From Portulaca oleracea (taxonomy: Eukaryota > Streptophyta > Magnoliopsida > Caryophyllales > Portulacaceae), in NCBI GenBank assembly GCA_029582165.1, contig CM055876.1, forward strand, positions 33,921,317 to 33,985,316: a stretch of 64,000 bases of DNA, written 5' to 3'. The notes under the pieces were generated by a model, which worked only from the letters and a program-made list of their open reading frames with translations, was not told the DNA's origin and did no database searches. A program made the translations under genes and the position numbers. The stretch's first letter is position 1. The number at the start of each line of letters is the position of its first letter. Of this stretch, positions 22,025 through 34,769 are shown piece after piece.

Positions 22025-24878
22025 TGTAAAACCCCGAAAAATTCGATTATTATTACCGTTAAAATTCCTGACGTGTGTTATTTTTCCGTTTATTTATATG
22101 AGTTGTTATCACGTGGAGATTTTAGGACCACGAGTGGGTTACTTGAAATTTTTAATTAGTAACTGAAAAATATCAGTTAGGAAATTTCCGGTTATCGGGT
22201 AATTTTTTATTAGGATCAGTTTGTAAATTTTCCCCCTAATAAACTCTATTTTCCCTCTCATTTTTTTGAATAATTCAAACAGTAAACTTTTTCCCCCTAA
22301 TTCCTCTCTAATTTCCCCCAATTTTTCAAATCAGTGTCTTTCCCCCCAAAACCCCCAGTCTGTTCCTCCCACTCTCTCTCTCTTTTACCCAAGGGTCTTT
22401 ATGTGTATCCATGACTTTTGGGAGGGTCAGGGGTTCGAGAACTATTGGGGACAATGTGTGTGTAGTGGTGAAGGGTGATGAAATGGTGGGTGTGATATTA
22501 GGGTCGTATGAGTTGGGTTTTGTTAGAGTATTAATTGAGTTTATCATGTTTAAATGATGTTTAATGTACTTAATGTCTTGATATTTCATGTTATTACTAC
22601 TAACAAGTTCATATTATAGGTAAGTATTAAGTTTCATAATTTTATTATCAAGTTTCGTAACTTTATTATCAAGTTTTGTAATTTTATTATTTAGTTCGTA
22701 AGTTATTAAGTTTCATATTATTATTAAGTTTCGTATTAATAATATTATTGAGTTCGCAATTTATTAAGTTTCGTATCATTATTTTTAAGTTTTCATAAAT
22801 TATTAAGTTTTTGTAATATTATTATTAAGTCTCGTGTTATTATTATGAAGTTTTCGTAAGTTATTATTATTTTTCGATTTATTATTTTTAATTTATTATT
22901 GAAATTTCACATTATTATTATTATTGAGTTCTGAGTTACTATAAAGTTTCATATTGGTTTCATGATTTTTTTTTGTTATTATTATTATTTCCATAATGTT
23001 ATCGTAAAGTTTCATGTTATTATTATTATTATTAGTTTCATGTTTATTTTTAAAGTTTCATATTATTATTGTAAAGTTCATGTTATTAGTTTCGTGATTT
23101 TATTTTAAAGGTTCATGTTAATATTTTAGAAGTTCATTAATTATTTTAAAGTTCATGTTAGTAGTATTATTAAAGTTTCATATTTCTTAGTATTGAAGTT
23201 TCATGTATTTTAGTATTAAAGTGCCATATTTTAGTTTTTAAAAGTCTCATGTTATTATTTTAAAAGTTTCATTATTATTAGTATTATAAGGTTCCATGTT
23301 ATTAGTGTTAAGTTTCATGTGGTTATTAAGTTTACCTTATCAGTACAAAGTTTTCATGTCGTTATGTTGTCATATGAGTATTATGATCAAAACCCTACAT
23401 TAATATTATTATTAAAGTATTAGTATTGAGTTATGGTTTTAAATGCGTTGTTTCGATGTTATTATATTACCTTTAGAAAAGGTGTGTTGTGATGTTTGGG
23501 ATTGCATAATAGTTATATATGCTCGTTACATGGCTAACTAACTATAGGAGTAGGTTAAGTTGGGGTAGGATAGGAAGTAGTTAGTAAGTTAGTTGGTGTC
23601 AGCCAATTTATTGATTTTAGAATGTTATTCAAATTCTAGGTCTGAGTGAGACGACGCGATAGTTAGTTCCTGTGTGTAAGTGTTGCAGTAAAGAGAAGCT
23701 GTTAAGGTAATGTCTATGTCCTAATCCCCATTGGGATGCTCTTTTATCTGTTTTGTGATTTTAATCTGTTTTATGAAACGTGCATCCCGTAGGGGATTTT
23801 CTGTAAAGTTGGACTGTCTGATTTGGATGTCTGTGAGTTCTTTTCTGAGTTGAGTAAAACGTAACAGTCTTTTAAACTCTAAGTTTTATTCTGTCGGTTT
23901 TGGAAGCTCGGTTGGGTTTTGTTTGAAGTATAACGTCTGATAATTCATAAGATACTAATAATTAAAGTGAAACCATAAGCGGGTTGCGGGTAACAACCCA
24001 TAGACCAGGATCTGTTCCTGCAGGGGAGTTATCAAGAGATCAGAGAGTCCCGATATATTTATGAGATTGTGCACACATCTGATTCTGTTTCTGGGACTGG
24101 CCATCCATTCTGATTCTGAGGATTTAAGATCATGTTCTGATTCTGAGTTCTGATATTCTAAGGATAGGCAAATCCCGCCCGCATAATAAAATTCTGATTG
24201 TTTTCTGAAGAAAGAATTACTCTGTTTCTAATTTCTGATTTTTGATTTCTGATTTCTAATGTCTAATTCTGAATTTGAAAAGTCAGTTGAGATTTCTGGA
24301 ACGTTGTGTTTTTCTGAGTTGAAAGTTGGTACTGTTGTTTCAAAGTTCCGTTATTTATGATCTCTGGTTATTTTTGATATCTGGTTATTCCTGAACTCCG
24401 GTTATTTTGGGTCGGGATTCAAATGAGTTGTGAAAAGGTTTGACTTGTTCCCCTCCCCTAAATGAATTGAAATGATCTTTAAACTGTTTTGACAGTTAGG
24501 GGTAGATATTATTGAGGTTTCCCCCTCATGTTGTGAATGTTTTGTTTTCAGGTGAAGAACATTTATGTGATGGGAACGGGCTCTAGAAGTGAGGACGTTG
24601 GAGTTAGATCGTTTGAGAATAAAGTTTAGTTCATGTTTAGACTTGAAGTTTAGTTAATGTTGAGTTTATGTTGTTCCAGAATTCGAAGTTTCTTTCGTTT
24701 GATTAAGTTGAAGTTCGTAGTTTGTTTTGTTAGTCTCTGTTCTTGCCTTGTATCTCTCCGGAGGTACGGCAGTAACGCCCAAGTTAGTAAAAAGAAAAAA
24801 ATGAGACTTCCGCTGTTAATGTTAGTCAACGTTTGACTTTGACCGTTAAGTTTATAATTGAATTTTCGGGGCGTTACA
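22025..24878. mobile_element. Solo LTR, 2854 bp
   Basis: Begins TGTAAAACCCCGAAAA and ends TTTTCGGGGCGTTACA, so the TG...CA ends extend into longer inverted termini. It is flanked by a perfect 5-bp duplication TTTTG (22020-22024 and 24879-24883). No coding region, primer-binding site plus internal domain, or second LTR was seen, which fits a solo LTR left by LTR-LTR recombination. Inside are an ATT/TTC-rich tract (22570-23350) and a TTCTGATT-rich tract (24080-24260). Strand unassigned. Confidence 0.82.
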
Positions 24879-24883
24879 TTTTG

Positions 24884-26245
24884 TCTTACTTGTGGATAAT
24901 TTAGTGCTCTTTGAGATTTCAAATGGTATTATCTTCTCTCCCTTTCCCCACACAGATGGTCACTCTCTTGCCCAACTTATAACATTCTCTTGCCACTTTA
25001 TTATGGAGCATTGTAATCCATCCTTCTCACTTTACTTGTCACTTTATAAATATTTTTCGACATCCAGATTAACAACTTTTTCACATAATATTTTATTAAA
25101 AATTTACAATATTATATTTTTATGTAAGTATTTTTCAATCCGCATATAATAATAGTACTTTTGTGTAATATACTCATCGTATATTAAAATTCAAAGTTTT
25201 TAATATTTAACTCACACATCAATCAAAGTGACGGATAAAGTTAAATTGGTTATGTTGGCATATATGATATAACTTCCTAAACATGTTTTCAGTCCTGAAC
25301 GACTATACATTGCGTTATCTAGAGACACTCAACATACAACGACGGCTTTGGTTACCCATGGTCAACTTCAAGGAGTTGATGGAGTGTTTACAAACATGTT
25401 TGATTACCTACAATGTAATTAATTAACGACATCTTATTATTTCTTTTTATATTTTTATATCTCTTTCTGCTTGATTAGTAACAACGTTAAGCATAAACAC
25501 GACAAGAATCAACCTTTTCGTGGATATTAGTTCATGGGGAAATACTGTCTGCATTTGAATCCCTCAAACCCCGTGTAAGTATGTTGCCCATGAAAACTTG
25601 TTGTTGTTGTCAATGATAAACACTGTCATGTATGTCAAATATTGACAAATCATTCACAAGCAAGTATGAACAACAATATTTAAAAATTGCTTAAGCTAAT
25701 GTTAAATATAAAACTTGGTACCCCTATAAATTATTTCAAGTTCCGCCCTTGGTGACATCCAACATCTAATAGCTATCGGATCAGGTAAAATTGAACTCAA
25801 TATTATTTGTCGAGATAAGGTACAAATAAAAAGATAATGTTATGTCTTAGGTTTAGTTTATTACAGGTTTACCTTTAGAAAATTCTTCAAATTCCACAAT
25901 TTTGAAGCAAATTTTAATCGATCTTCTATACGAGTCAATTTTTCTTGGGGTACGTCGACGGACTTATTCTATCTAACTACAAAATGAACATCTATTGACG
26001 GATAAATAATTCAATATATGATCAATTCATCACATGGATATATACATAAAACTATACAAGTGGACCTGGACATATTTGATAAAATTCCCACTTATGGAGA
26101 GTTTTGCCATTTGCATAAAAGTTTATGCCCACAAAATTTGCATCTTATCATGTGTGTATTAAAAGAAGTAGCCCAACCAACTTGTACAGTGGGCGGGAAT
26201 ATATGCAAGATTTGTCAATCGAAAATCAATTAAGATTTTCCATCC
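24884..26245. other. Non-coding DNA between the solo LTR and the lectin promoter
   Basis: The left part may be more of the gypsy LTR, with its boundary unresolved. The rest is AT-rich with no recognised gene and includes the distal lectin promoter. Confidence 0.35.
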
Positions 26246-26253
26246 TATAAATA
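26246..26253 (+). promoter_or_regulatory. TATA box of the lectin gene
   Basis: TATAAATA, 65 nt upstream of the start ATG at 26318. Confidence 0.7.
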
Positions 26254-26666
26254 GGGTTTGTGGAAGCTCCAAATGAGCATAGCAAACTCTTAAGGATACA
26301 AGCTATCTAGAGAAAGAATGGCGGTACCTGATATTATGTGTCTGCAATCTGTTTACAACAAGAAGTACTTGAGGTACAGGCACGAGAATGTTCGAACTCA
26401 TGGGCTTCTTCAGTTTGCTGGAGACAATGTGATGGATCCTTACGCCCAATTCCAGGTTCACCTCAAATGTCGCTACACTAACAAGTATTTGGTTAGGTAA
26501 CTTATTCAATCACCATTGTTAATGAGGTTAACTATATATTGATTAATTACAGTTAATATTTGACTTATATAATTATTGATGAAAGCATTTTTAAATTCAA
26601 TCCACAGGTGGTCTCCTAATCATTATTGGATCACTGCATCAGCTGATGAGCCGAATGAAAACAAAT

Positions 26667-26685
26667 GCATGAGATCTTTTCAACT
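26667..26685 (+). repeat. 19-bp direct repeat at the lectin break, copy 1
   Basis: GCATGAGATCTTTTCAACT, identical to 26850-26868. In the second position it encodes the native AHEIFST motif of domain 2. Here it sits at the point where domain 1 is truncated. Confidence 0.85.
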
Positions 26686-26849
26686 AAAGACTCAGCCGAC
26701 GTTTTCATGGTCGTTGACTGGGAAGGCATTTTCAAACTCCCTAACCGTGTTGCCTTGAAGGGTGACAACGGTCGATATTTAGGTGTTGACCCATGCAATT
26801 GCAATGTCCTGAAATTTTCCTACTGTGACGCCGGTGATCCCAAGGTCGC

Positions 26850-26868
26850 GCATGAGATCTTTTCAACT
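26850..26868 (+). repeat. 19-bp direct repeat at the lectin break, copy 2
   Basis: Native copy within the domain 2 coding sequence. Confidence 0.85.
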
Positions 26869-27156
26869 CACGACGGAAACCTCTACATTAAGTCTAGCTG
26901 TAACGGAAAGTTTTGGAGGGTCGGGGATGGAAATCGCATCGTAGCAGATGCAAATGATCCTCGTGGTACGAACAATGTCGGCGCAATGTTCAGGGCGTCC
27001 GTGATGGATATCAATGTTGTTGCTCTGCTCAACCTGAAGCCAGAGTTGATCTGTGTAAGGGCAGATTCAAATGACTCCAAGGGCTCAGTCCTTTGTGCCA
27101 ATTCTAACTCTATCGACAAATGCTCTAAGTTAGAGGTCGTAAACCTAGAATGCTGA

Positions 27157-27559
27157 GGAACGTGAAAACCCAAGCAAACCATGGCAACAACCCTCACGCC
27201 CGATGTTGCTGATTAATAAAAGGGTGGTGAAATGCTAAAATAAAAAAAAAGAAAATAAATGCCTACGTGCAATAGCATAGTAAGCATAGTTGAGTTGTGT
27301 CTTATTTGAGTACGTTTGTCTTTCCTCATATATATATACATTAATTTCATATATATATATATATAAACAAAACTTTATGAGAAAAATCCAAACCTAAGAT
27401 ATGCTTTATTTGTTATCCTTGGAGAGACGTACGGCAAAACCAATATCTTCATAACTCATTGCAAATCTTGTACTTAATAAAAATCATTGAAACAAACAAT
27501 AATAATACTTTACAAAAGGAAATGAAATAATTTAATAAAAGTGGATAACAACGTGACGT
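27157..27559 (+). other. 3' flank of the lectin gene
   Basis: 27157-27325 is the 3' UTR region shared with the inverted fragment at 4600-4835, with an AATAAA-like AATAAAAG at about 27216. The rest is AT-rich, with an AT repeat at 27348-27365. Confidence 0.55.
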
Positions 27560-28340
27560 AATACGATTATAGATAACTTGAAGCATCAGAACATTGACAT
27601 TTTATTCCATTTAAATCAAGCGGACTATAAGTTTAGACTTTAGACCAATGTTTTTGTCAAAAATATATGAGGTGGGAGGAATTGTAAAGTCATGAGGGCA
27701 TTTTTCCAGAAAGTTATTGAAAAACAATAATGTTTTTGTATCATTTTATTTTTTATTTTATTTTATGCATTTAGTGGCTGAGTTGTATGGGTCATTTGAT
27801 TATTCCTACTTATCTCTTTATTTATTTTTATTTTTATGTTTCTTACAGAAAATATTTTTCATTTATATTTAGAATTTTTAGATGATAATATATTGAACTA
27901 CAGGGATGTTGAATGATAATATATCTAACTTTGCATTTGACACTGATATTATTCTACTATGGACCTATTTATTGTTTATATACCATACTTCTTATCTTTC
28001 GGACAAAAATTTAAACCTAAAATGATACAAAATTGTCCAAAAAAATATGTCCAAAGTAGAGTGATATTACTGTCCAAGTATAAAATTGGATATATTATCA
28101 TGTCTCAAAATACGATACATTCTCCTCCCAAAATCCTTGTATTTATTTATTTGTTATTAGGGAGGGTGTCAGCCTCAGCCAAATTGAATTAATTTGTTTT
28201 TTTTGATCAAGCCAAATTGAATTAATTTTGAAGGTGAAGCAAAGTTTTTAATCAACCCATTCTTGTTGTCGTTACTTGGGAACTTGAAAGGGTGAGCCAC
28301 GTGAAATTGGCCCACATTTCACTCTCTATGCACAACAATA
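27560..28340 (+). repeat. Copy B of an approximately 830-bp duplicated segment
   Basis: Direct-orientation counterpart of 11270-12110. It ends with the same CACGTGAAATTGGCCCACAT stretch before the two sequences diverge. Confidence 0.65.
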
Positions 28341-29595
28341 TTCTGATCGGTAAAGTGGGATAATATAGATAAAGTTGGATAAGTTGATGAATGGGATAAA
28401 ATGGATAAGTTGATGAATGGGATAAAATGGATAAGTATTTGGAAAGATAAAATTGCATTAATCACATTATTTAAACATATGAATTTTTAAATATATAGTT
28501 TATAATTTTTAATAAGGTATTATACGTAAAGTAAGTCAATCATCATTAAATATATAAATTTTTAAATATATATTATATGTAAGGTGGTAAAATGGGATAA
28601 AGTGATAGAACAATGTGGAACAAGGTGGATAAATATGGTAAGGTGCGATAAATTTATCCTAACACCATAAAGAATCAAGCCTTTTTCCTTCATATTAAAA
28701 CTGTCCTACTAATATTTTCCACCTCATTCTTTAATTTGAAGTTTTTCCAGTTTTCAAGTTGTACCAAATACACTTCCACTGTGGTGGGATTCTTCCTCAG
28801 AACCCTACTTGCGGGGACGCCGTGTACACCGAACTGTCCTATATATTACTAGTATTCAATCCTATTGCAATTTGTAAACCATAACTTAGGCCTTCAAAGT
28901 TTTTCCTTTGTTTTTGGGCCTAAGGCCTTTTTTGAATTTTGGACTTTGGATCATTGACAGATAGTTCAATGGGAACAGTCAAAAAAAGTTTTGAGCTTTA
29001 ACTTAGGTAGGATAAATTGCTCCCCTGTAACCCTGTTCTTGACTGAATTTCAAATTCCTTCTGTTGATAATGGTTGACTCAGTTCAGTATGGGACGGTTA
29101 ATCGGCTGTTAGACATGAATTTACTAGTTACGGTCCCGCTTTTGCAGGGCATGGAAAGATCCAGATATATACAGTTTCACCTCGACAAGCATCATTGTAC
29201 CCCCGGAGAGATCGATTTCAGAAGACCCTAAACCCTTTGAAGAAACCTTCCTGACTACCAAATTACTTCAAAAAAGCAACTTACAATCAACACAACTAGC
29301 AAAGTTGGACGAAAATACATGATACTAAACATCCAGGCATGTGTATTAGTCTATGATATAGTGAACAGGCTGACAGCCAAATCGGTTTAGCAACAGTAAT
29401 CAAAGCACTAAACCTGATCAGAAGCAACTTAAACCCACCAAAGGTGAAGAAGAGACATAGATCATCATCATCAGTTTCTCATCTATGTACAAGTTTTTTG
29501 TTAGTTCTCCCACCATGTCATGTAATCAGCTTGGTTAACACCTACAGAAATCAATTTCAATCAGTGTATGTAATACTGTATTATATCACTGTCAC
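28341..29595. other. Repeat-like DNA, then the 3' flank of ATG13
   Basis: 28341-28680 is built of GGGATAAAATGGATAAG-type units and ends ACACCATAAAGAATCAAGCC; it looks like a MITE but its ends were not fixed. 28780-28850 has a GC-richer, possibly SINE-derived run (GCGGGGACGCCGTGTACACC). From about 29000 it is probably the ATG13 3' UTR and downstream flank. Confidence 0.4.
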
Positions 29596-32500
29596 CTACA
29601 TTTTTGTCCCTTTCGAGTCCTTGGATGGAGATCGAGCTTCTTCTTGTTCTTCTTCTTCCTGTTCTTGTTCTCGTTCTTGTTCTTGCTCTTGCTGGGTAAT
29701 CACCCGGTTTCCGCTCTTAGATAGGAGGAGTTCCTTCATCTCGCGGTAGCTTTTGAGTTCTTCAAGGGCGTCAGATGCTTTTCTGGGCATGTAAAACCCG
29801 GAAGCAGTCCCGAAGTTGCCCTGTTGTTGGATGCTCTGGGAGTGGGAGGAATAGAAGCTCGAGTCTTGGCGTAGAGGTGGGGCTGTCCTTAGCATGCGGA
29901 CGAGGGCCCCCACTGCTGCATCTTGCGACTTCCGGCCCACCGAGAATGCAGAATCAACCTCCCCTCCTTTCTTCGCATCGACACTTTGGCTGTGAAAAGT
30001 AATAACACCTCATAACCATTGAGTTGAAATTCGGGGAAAAAAGGGGAAGTTTTGCAGCAGCAATAGAACAATACCTATAATAGATTTCATAAAGGACAGA
30101 TATTAACTGGGACCGACTGTTTAAGCGAGATTCATATGTAAGCTAAGCCAAGTTTTCTATGCTATTATGAGCTTCTTAGCTTAAGTTGAAGCTGCTGTAA
30201 ACAAAACAAACTCTGCATGCAATATATACATGGGTACAGTACACCACTCAGAGACAGACAAGATCAAGAACCTATGAAGATGAAATGATCGGAAAACGGA
30301 CTGCAAATTTTCAAGGTGTTTTATATGTAAGGACTAATCTCCATGGATCACTTCATGCCAATTCCTCTTTTTTTTCAGATTATGAGGGACAAAACGAAAA
30401 TGCACTTCAGAAGTCAGAATAGCCCCTTGATCCTTTAAATGGAGTTTAGCCTTCGACTGTCTCGGGGTTCCTTGGTCCTATTCTGTCAGGATCATCTACT
30501 CAATCCATGGTAAAACTACTACCCAGAGGTGCTTTAGGTTATTCTACTCAATCCATGCTAAAACTTATTGGCCCAGGGGTATTTCTTGGCCAAAATAACT
30601 TAGCGGGGCTTTTGCAATATATATCACCGTGTGTACTATTTCATTGTTTGTCACACAACCTATGAGTAGAAGAACCAAAAGACAAAGAAGTGAATTCCAA
30701 AGAAAGTAAAGCTGGAGCTTAAAACTTCTCTACTGGCCTATTTTACATATGTTCGAAAAGTCACCTATTGTGAGAACCAGGACCAACACAGAGGTTCGAT
30801 TATAATGTCCGACAGGTTACTAACACTTGATGAGGATGACAATCAAATGGAGCACAGGAACCTGTTCTAGTCACATACTCACACTAGAAATTCAAGGGAA
30901 GTGAGCTACCAGTCACATACTAACACTTAATAGTTTTGATAGCTGAATCAACGCCTCACTTTCTAAGCAATCAACATCATATACATAGTATGTAGAGTGC
31001 TATTCTAGGACACCCAATTAAATTCACATTGCAGGTGAATGAACGGTTGCAGTAATATGGAAAATTGATGTGGATTCTTGACCCACTAAAGAAACAGAGT
31101 TTGCCTACTCATGGGAAGATATCAAATTGAGCAAACAATGTGTGCTGCAAACTACGTTGTTTATATTGCACCACAGGTTCAATAAGATTTGGCTCCTCCA
31201 AAATTAAGAAGAGTTAGACATAATGCCATGCATAAATATCATATCAAAATAAAAGGAAAATGCAAGTACCTAGCGTGTGAATCTGACGTGTCCACATCGT
31301 CAACATCAAATGGAAGAGAGAAGTCGTTCACATCCAACTCATCTTGGAAAGATAGCCTACTCGATGTTCTTGAAACCGCTCTATGTGGTGAGCTACCAGA
31401 TGAAAGCATCCCCGAGAACCGGCCTGATTCATCCTTTCCATCCTTCGACACCTACAAAAACACCACACAGTTGGACCTCACAACATAAGCGCGTGAAACA
31501 CTCAAATCAACTCAATGTCACACAAACAACTCATTACCTTTGACCCGAAAGAGTGATGCCCCACGCCATAAGACTCCCCAGGCCGTATCCTGGACAATCT
31601 ACTTCCCAAGGAGGAAGACAGAGATCCATGCGGTGAAGGCTCGGGCCTTAAACTCTTAGGCGAAGGAGGCGGGAGGAGGGATTGTCTACTAGGATCAGAC
31701 AAATTGGGCGAAAGGTATCTCGGGCTTCTAGTCAACATTGCATGTGGGATTGCCACGGGGGCAGATTCCGGCCTAAACCGGGACTGGCTAGGGCTGTGGC
31801 TAAGTATATATGAGGGGCCCGAGGGCGAGGAAGATGGTGAGAATGGTGGTGAAAGAGACTCTTCATAACTGCTAGTTCGTGGCCTCCCATAGTTCTGAAT
31901 TCTTTGACCTTGGTAACTCGGTGGGGACCCAGAAAACCGATGTTTTTCCATGAAAGCAGCGGCCCCATGAATGCCACCGGACCAACTATGAGGGCGTTCG
32001 CTAGGGAGTGAAGATGAAGGTCTTATTCCTCGTGATGAGAATGAAGTTGTACGCGATACTTTGTCTATGGGAGGAAATGCCCTCATGGGATCAGTGGCTG
32101 GACTACCGACATAATCAGGGATTATCACTGGAGGAAATGTAGTGGAATTTTCAAGACTAAAATCTGACAAATTTGACCTGTAAGATACAGAAACACAAAG
32201 CCTACTACCATTTACAGCCTCTACGGGGTTAAAACTGTACTGCTTCATCAACTTCTCTTCCTCCCTCGTGAAGGGATGACCGAATGAAGAAACCTTATAT
32301 ATGATATCAACATCACAAGCTTCATTCGACGAACTAAGCTGCTTGAATATCCTATACGCGGGCAAAAGCCGCATCATCGAATAGAGACAGCGAAAGAGAA
32401 CGATAGATTTCTGATACATTTTCTTATACAACAAAGAATTGTCACCAGGCTGCACGGGCAACATCGACCTGTGACTTTCATACTGAACTATCCATCTCTC

Positions 32501-32851
32501 AAGAACCGTCTCAACAGCATTCCCACCTTCCAACACATCCCTACTACAACTGCTGGATGAACCTTGTGACTCACGATGTCGGACAATTATGTCAATCACC
32601 ATGGGATCCATCAGATTCCTAAGCCAAAATTGAAGTTTCTCGAGAGTTGCAGGGCGGTCTCCTAACACTAAATTGAACCATTTATCGCTGTTTTTCACCC
32701 TCGAATCGGACAAGAGCTCACCACTATGATCTTTAGGTTTGAGAGAGGGAATCCTCGATTCAAGAATTAGGTGCAAGGCCTTCAAGAAGAACTGCGAGAT
32801 AATCCGTTCGAATCGAGCATAATCTGAAGAGGTATTCAGTTGGACATCCAT
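29596..32851 (-). CDS. ATG13: Autophagy-related protein 13 (ATG13)
   Basis: Three coding exons on the minus strand: 32851-31538 (438 codons), 31451-31270 and 29989-29596. Introns are 86 and 1280 bp, both GT-AG with matching phases; product 629 aa, close to plant ATG13 (about 600 aa). Residues 1 to about 250 are the HORMA domain (start DYARFERIISQFFLKALHLI; KWFNLVLGDRP; WIVQYESH; LYKKMYQKSIVLFRCLYSMM; LPAYRIFKQL). The rest is a Ser/Pro-rich disordered region (SPPFSPSSSPSGPSYILSHS) containing VGALVRMLRTAPPLRQDSS, followed by DALEELKSYREMKELLLSKS and an acidic Glu/Gln run before the stop. ATG13 is the regulatory subunit of the ATG1 kinase complex that starts autophagosome formation and a TOR phosphorylation target. 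Start ATG is at 32849-32851. Confidence 0.9.
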
Positions 32852-33700
32852 AATCTCCCAAATTCAAAGTTCTTAATGAAACCCCAACTCAATGCAGTAT
32901 AGACTCTTCAACCCCAACTCAATGCATTACAGAATCTCACCCTTTTTTCTACTAATGCATCCAACTCAATCAAGAATATGTTCACAGATCAATTACCCTT
33001 TTGCCTCAGAAATAAGCCCACAAAGATCGATCAAACAAATTATGATGAATTTGAAATGAACTATGAATTCGATTCTTACCCCAGAAAAATTACACCATAT
33101 TCAACTGAACAAGATCCAGAACTTCATGGAGCAAAAATTCAGGAGATGGGCAAGTATGATTTCAGCTGAATATGACGAAAGGAGTATCAAAAACCCTGAT
33201 CAATCACAATTCAAGAGACGAACACATGCACCCAGGTTCTTGAATAACGAACTGGGAAAAGAAGAACCAAGATTTATCTATCTGGGTCAGGTTGAAAAGA
33301 GATAGAGAGAGAAGAAAAACAAGAAAACGAAGCAACAAAAGAAGATTGAAAAAGGGATGACTTACGATTGTAAACACGATTGCGTGGAGTAAGGTTAGAG
33401 AGAGAAAGTAGTAAGAAGAAGAAGATTACAAGCTGGGCACTACTTCTTCCTTTTCTTTTTTTCTGCTTCTTCTTGTTTAAAACTGTAGATAATCAATGAA
33501 AGAAGTGGGTGCCCAAAATCACCATTGAAAGACCTGATCTTGAAAATGCGAGGATCAGAAGTAAACGATGATGATTGGGGGTTTGGTGAGTTGGGCTCTA
33601 TAAAAATAAAAAGGAAAAAAAAGGGAGTGTAAAATAAAATCAAATCAAAATGAAATGATTCAAATCAGTGTTTGAAAATGGATGAAGTGTTCTGACAAGC
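32852..33700 (-). promoter_or_regulatory. 5' leader and promoter region of ATG13
   Basis: No other gene fits here. The pyrimidine-rich stretches on the minus strand and the (CTT)n-like sequence at 33400-33480 look like a leader. A 5' UTR intron is possible, for example with a donor near 33365. The exact TSS is not visible. Confidence 0.35.
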
Positions 33701-34749
33701 TTTGCGTCGACACTTTCGTTTGGTGGTCAATGAGTGCAGGCCAAAACCCAAGATTCACCCTCCATTAATTTTGATCAAAAAAATGGAAAAAGAGGGGAAA
33801 AAAAAGGAGGAAAAACTGAAAAAGGAAAGAAAAACAGCTGCTACTTCTGTCACTGGGTATGAGAAAGCATCTTTTCCCTTTTCTAACGTCGAAATTCAAA
33901 AGAAAAATAAATAATAAAAATAACATTTTGATTTTCACGATTTCCAATATTATTTTTTAATTGATAATTTTTCAAAATGATATGTTATTGAAAATTGCAA
34001 TATTATATTTTTATGATAGTATTTTTTGTTACGATTTTAATGGTGGTAATTTTATATAACAACTCATTATATATGTTGAGAAATTTATAGTCAAATTTTT
34101 GAAATTTAACTGCATGATTTCTAGAGACAATTAATATGAAACAGAGAAAGTATTTAGAATCTTGTTCTTTACAAGAGTAACTACCAATAACATTTTCTAC
34201 ATATCCTTACCCAATTCTACATTTTCTACCCAAATCTACTTAAACTTACATAACTTTATATTTTAAAAACAAACTCATTAGCTACCTCTATTTGTTCCTA
34301 TATAAACTAGCTAAACCTATTCAAATTTACCCATTTTGACATACTAAAAAAAGGGACAATATCTTACTTTTATTTACATTTGTATTAATTTTTTCAATTT
34401 GTATAAATAATTATATGTAATGACCTGACTCCTCTTGGATCGGGATCATTATCAATAACCACTATAAGAATCAATGATTGACCCTACAAATTAGCAATGT
34501 ATTGCTTTCTCGTTCACATTTTGCTTGAAAAAATTTATCAGGATATTACCCATTCTGATACTAATCTCAACAAAAAATGTTTAATTAGAGAATTCTCAAT
34601 AAATGAATTTACTGAAAGGAAGATGAATCTTTAAACTTTGGTAATAGTCATTTCAGTGTCTTTAAACTATAATTTGACCAAATCCAAGGTATTACACTCA
34701 CCTCTTTTAAATGCTCAGCGTTATCGTTTCACTGTAGTGTATTGATAAA
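33701..34749. other. AT-rich intergenic DNA
   Basis: A purine-rich GGAAAAAG run lies at 33785-33835, and ACCTACC/TCTACC-type repeat debris at 34160-34350. No gene recognised. Confidence 0.3.
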
Positions 34750-34769
34750 TTTTAATAGATAAAGATGGA

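Larger units (their letters stand above)
26318..27156 (+). pseudogene. Amaranthin-type (Agglutinin domain) lectin, internally deleted
   Basis: Exon 26318-26496, a 111-bp intron (GT...AG), then from 26608 the join rebuilds NKYLVRWSPNHYWITASADE, characteristic of amaranthin lectins of Amaranthaceae. These proteins have two agglutinin beta-trefoil domains that bind GalNAc/T-antigen-like glycans. Here domain 1 stops after NENK. About 50-60 residues are missing and reading continues out of frame to a stop at 26758. The domain 2 frame resumes at about 26690 (DVFMVVDWEGIF) and runs to TGA 27154-27156 with KVAHEIFSTHDGNLYIKS. The break coincides with a 19-bp copy of domain 2 sequence. An unseen extra intron is possible but unlikely. 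TATA box and 5' end look intact. Confidence 0.82.
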
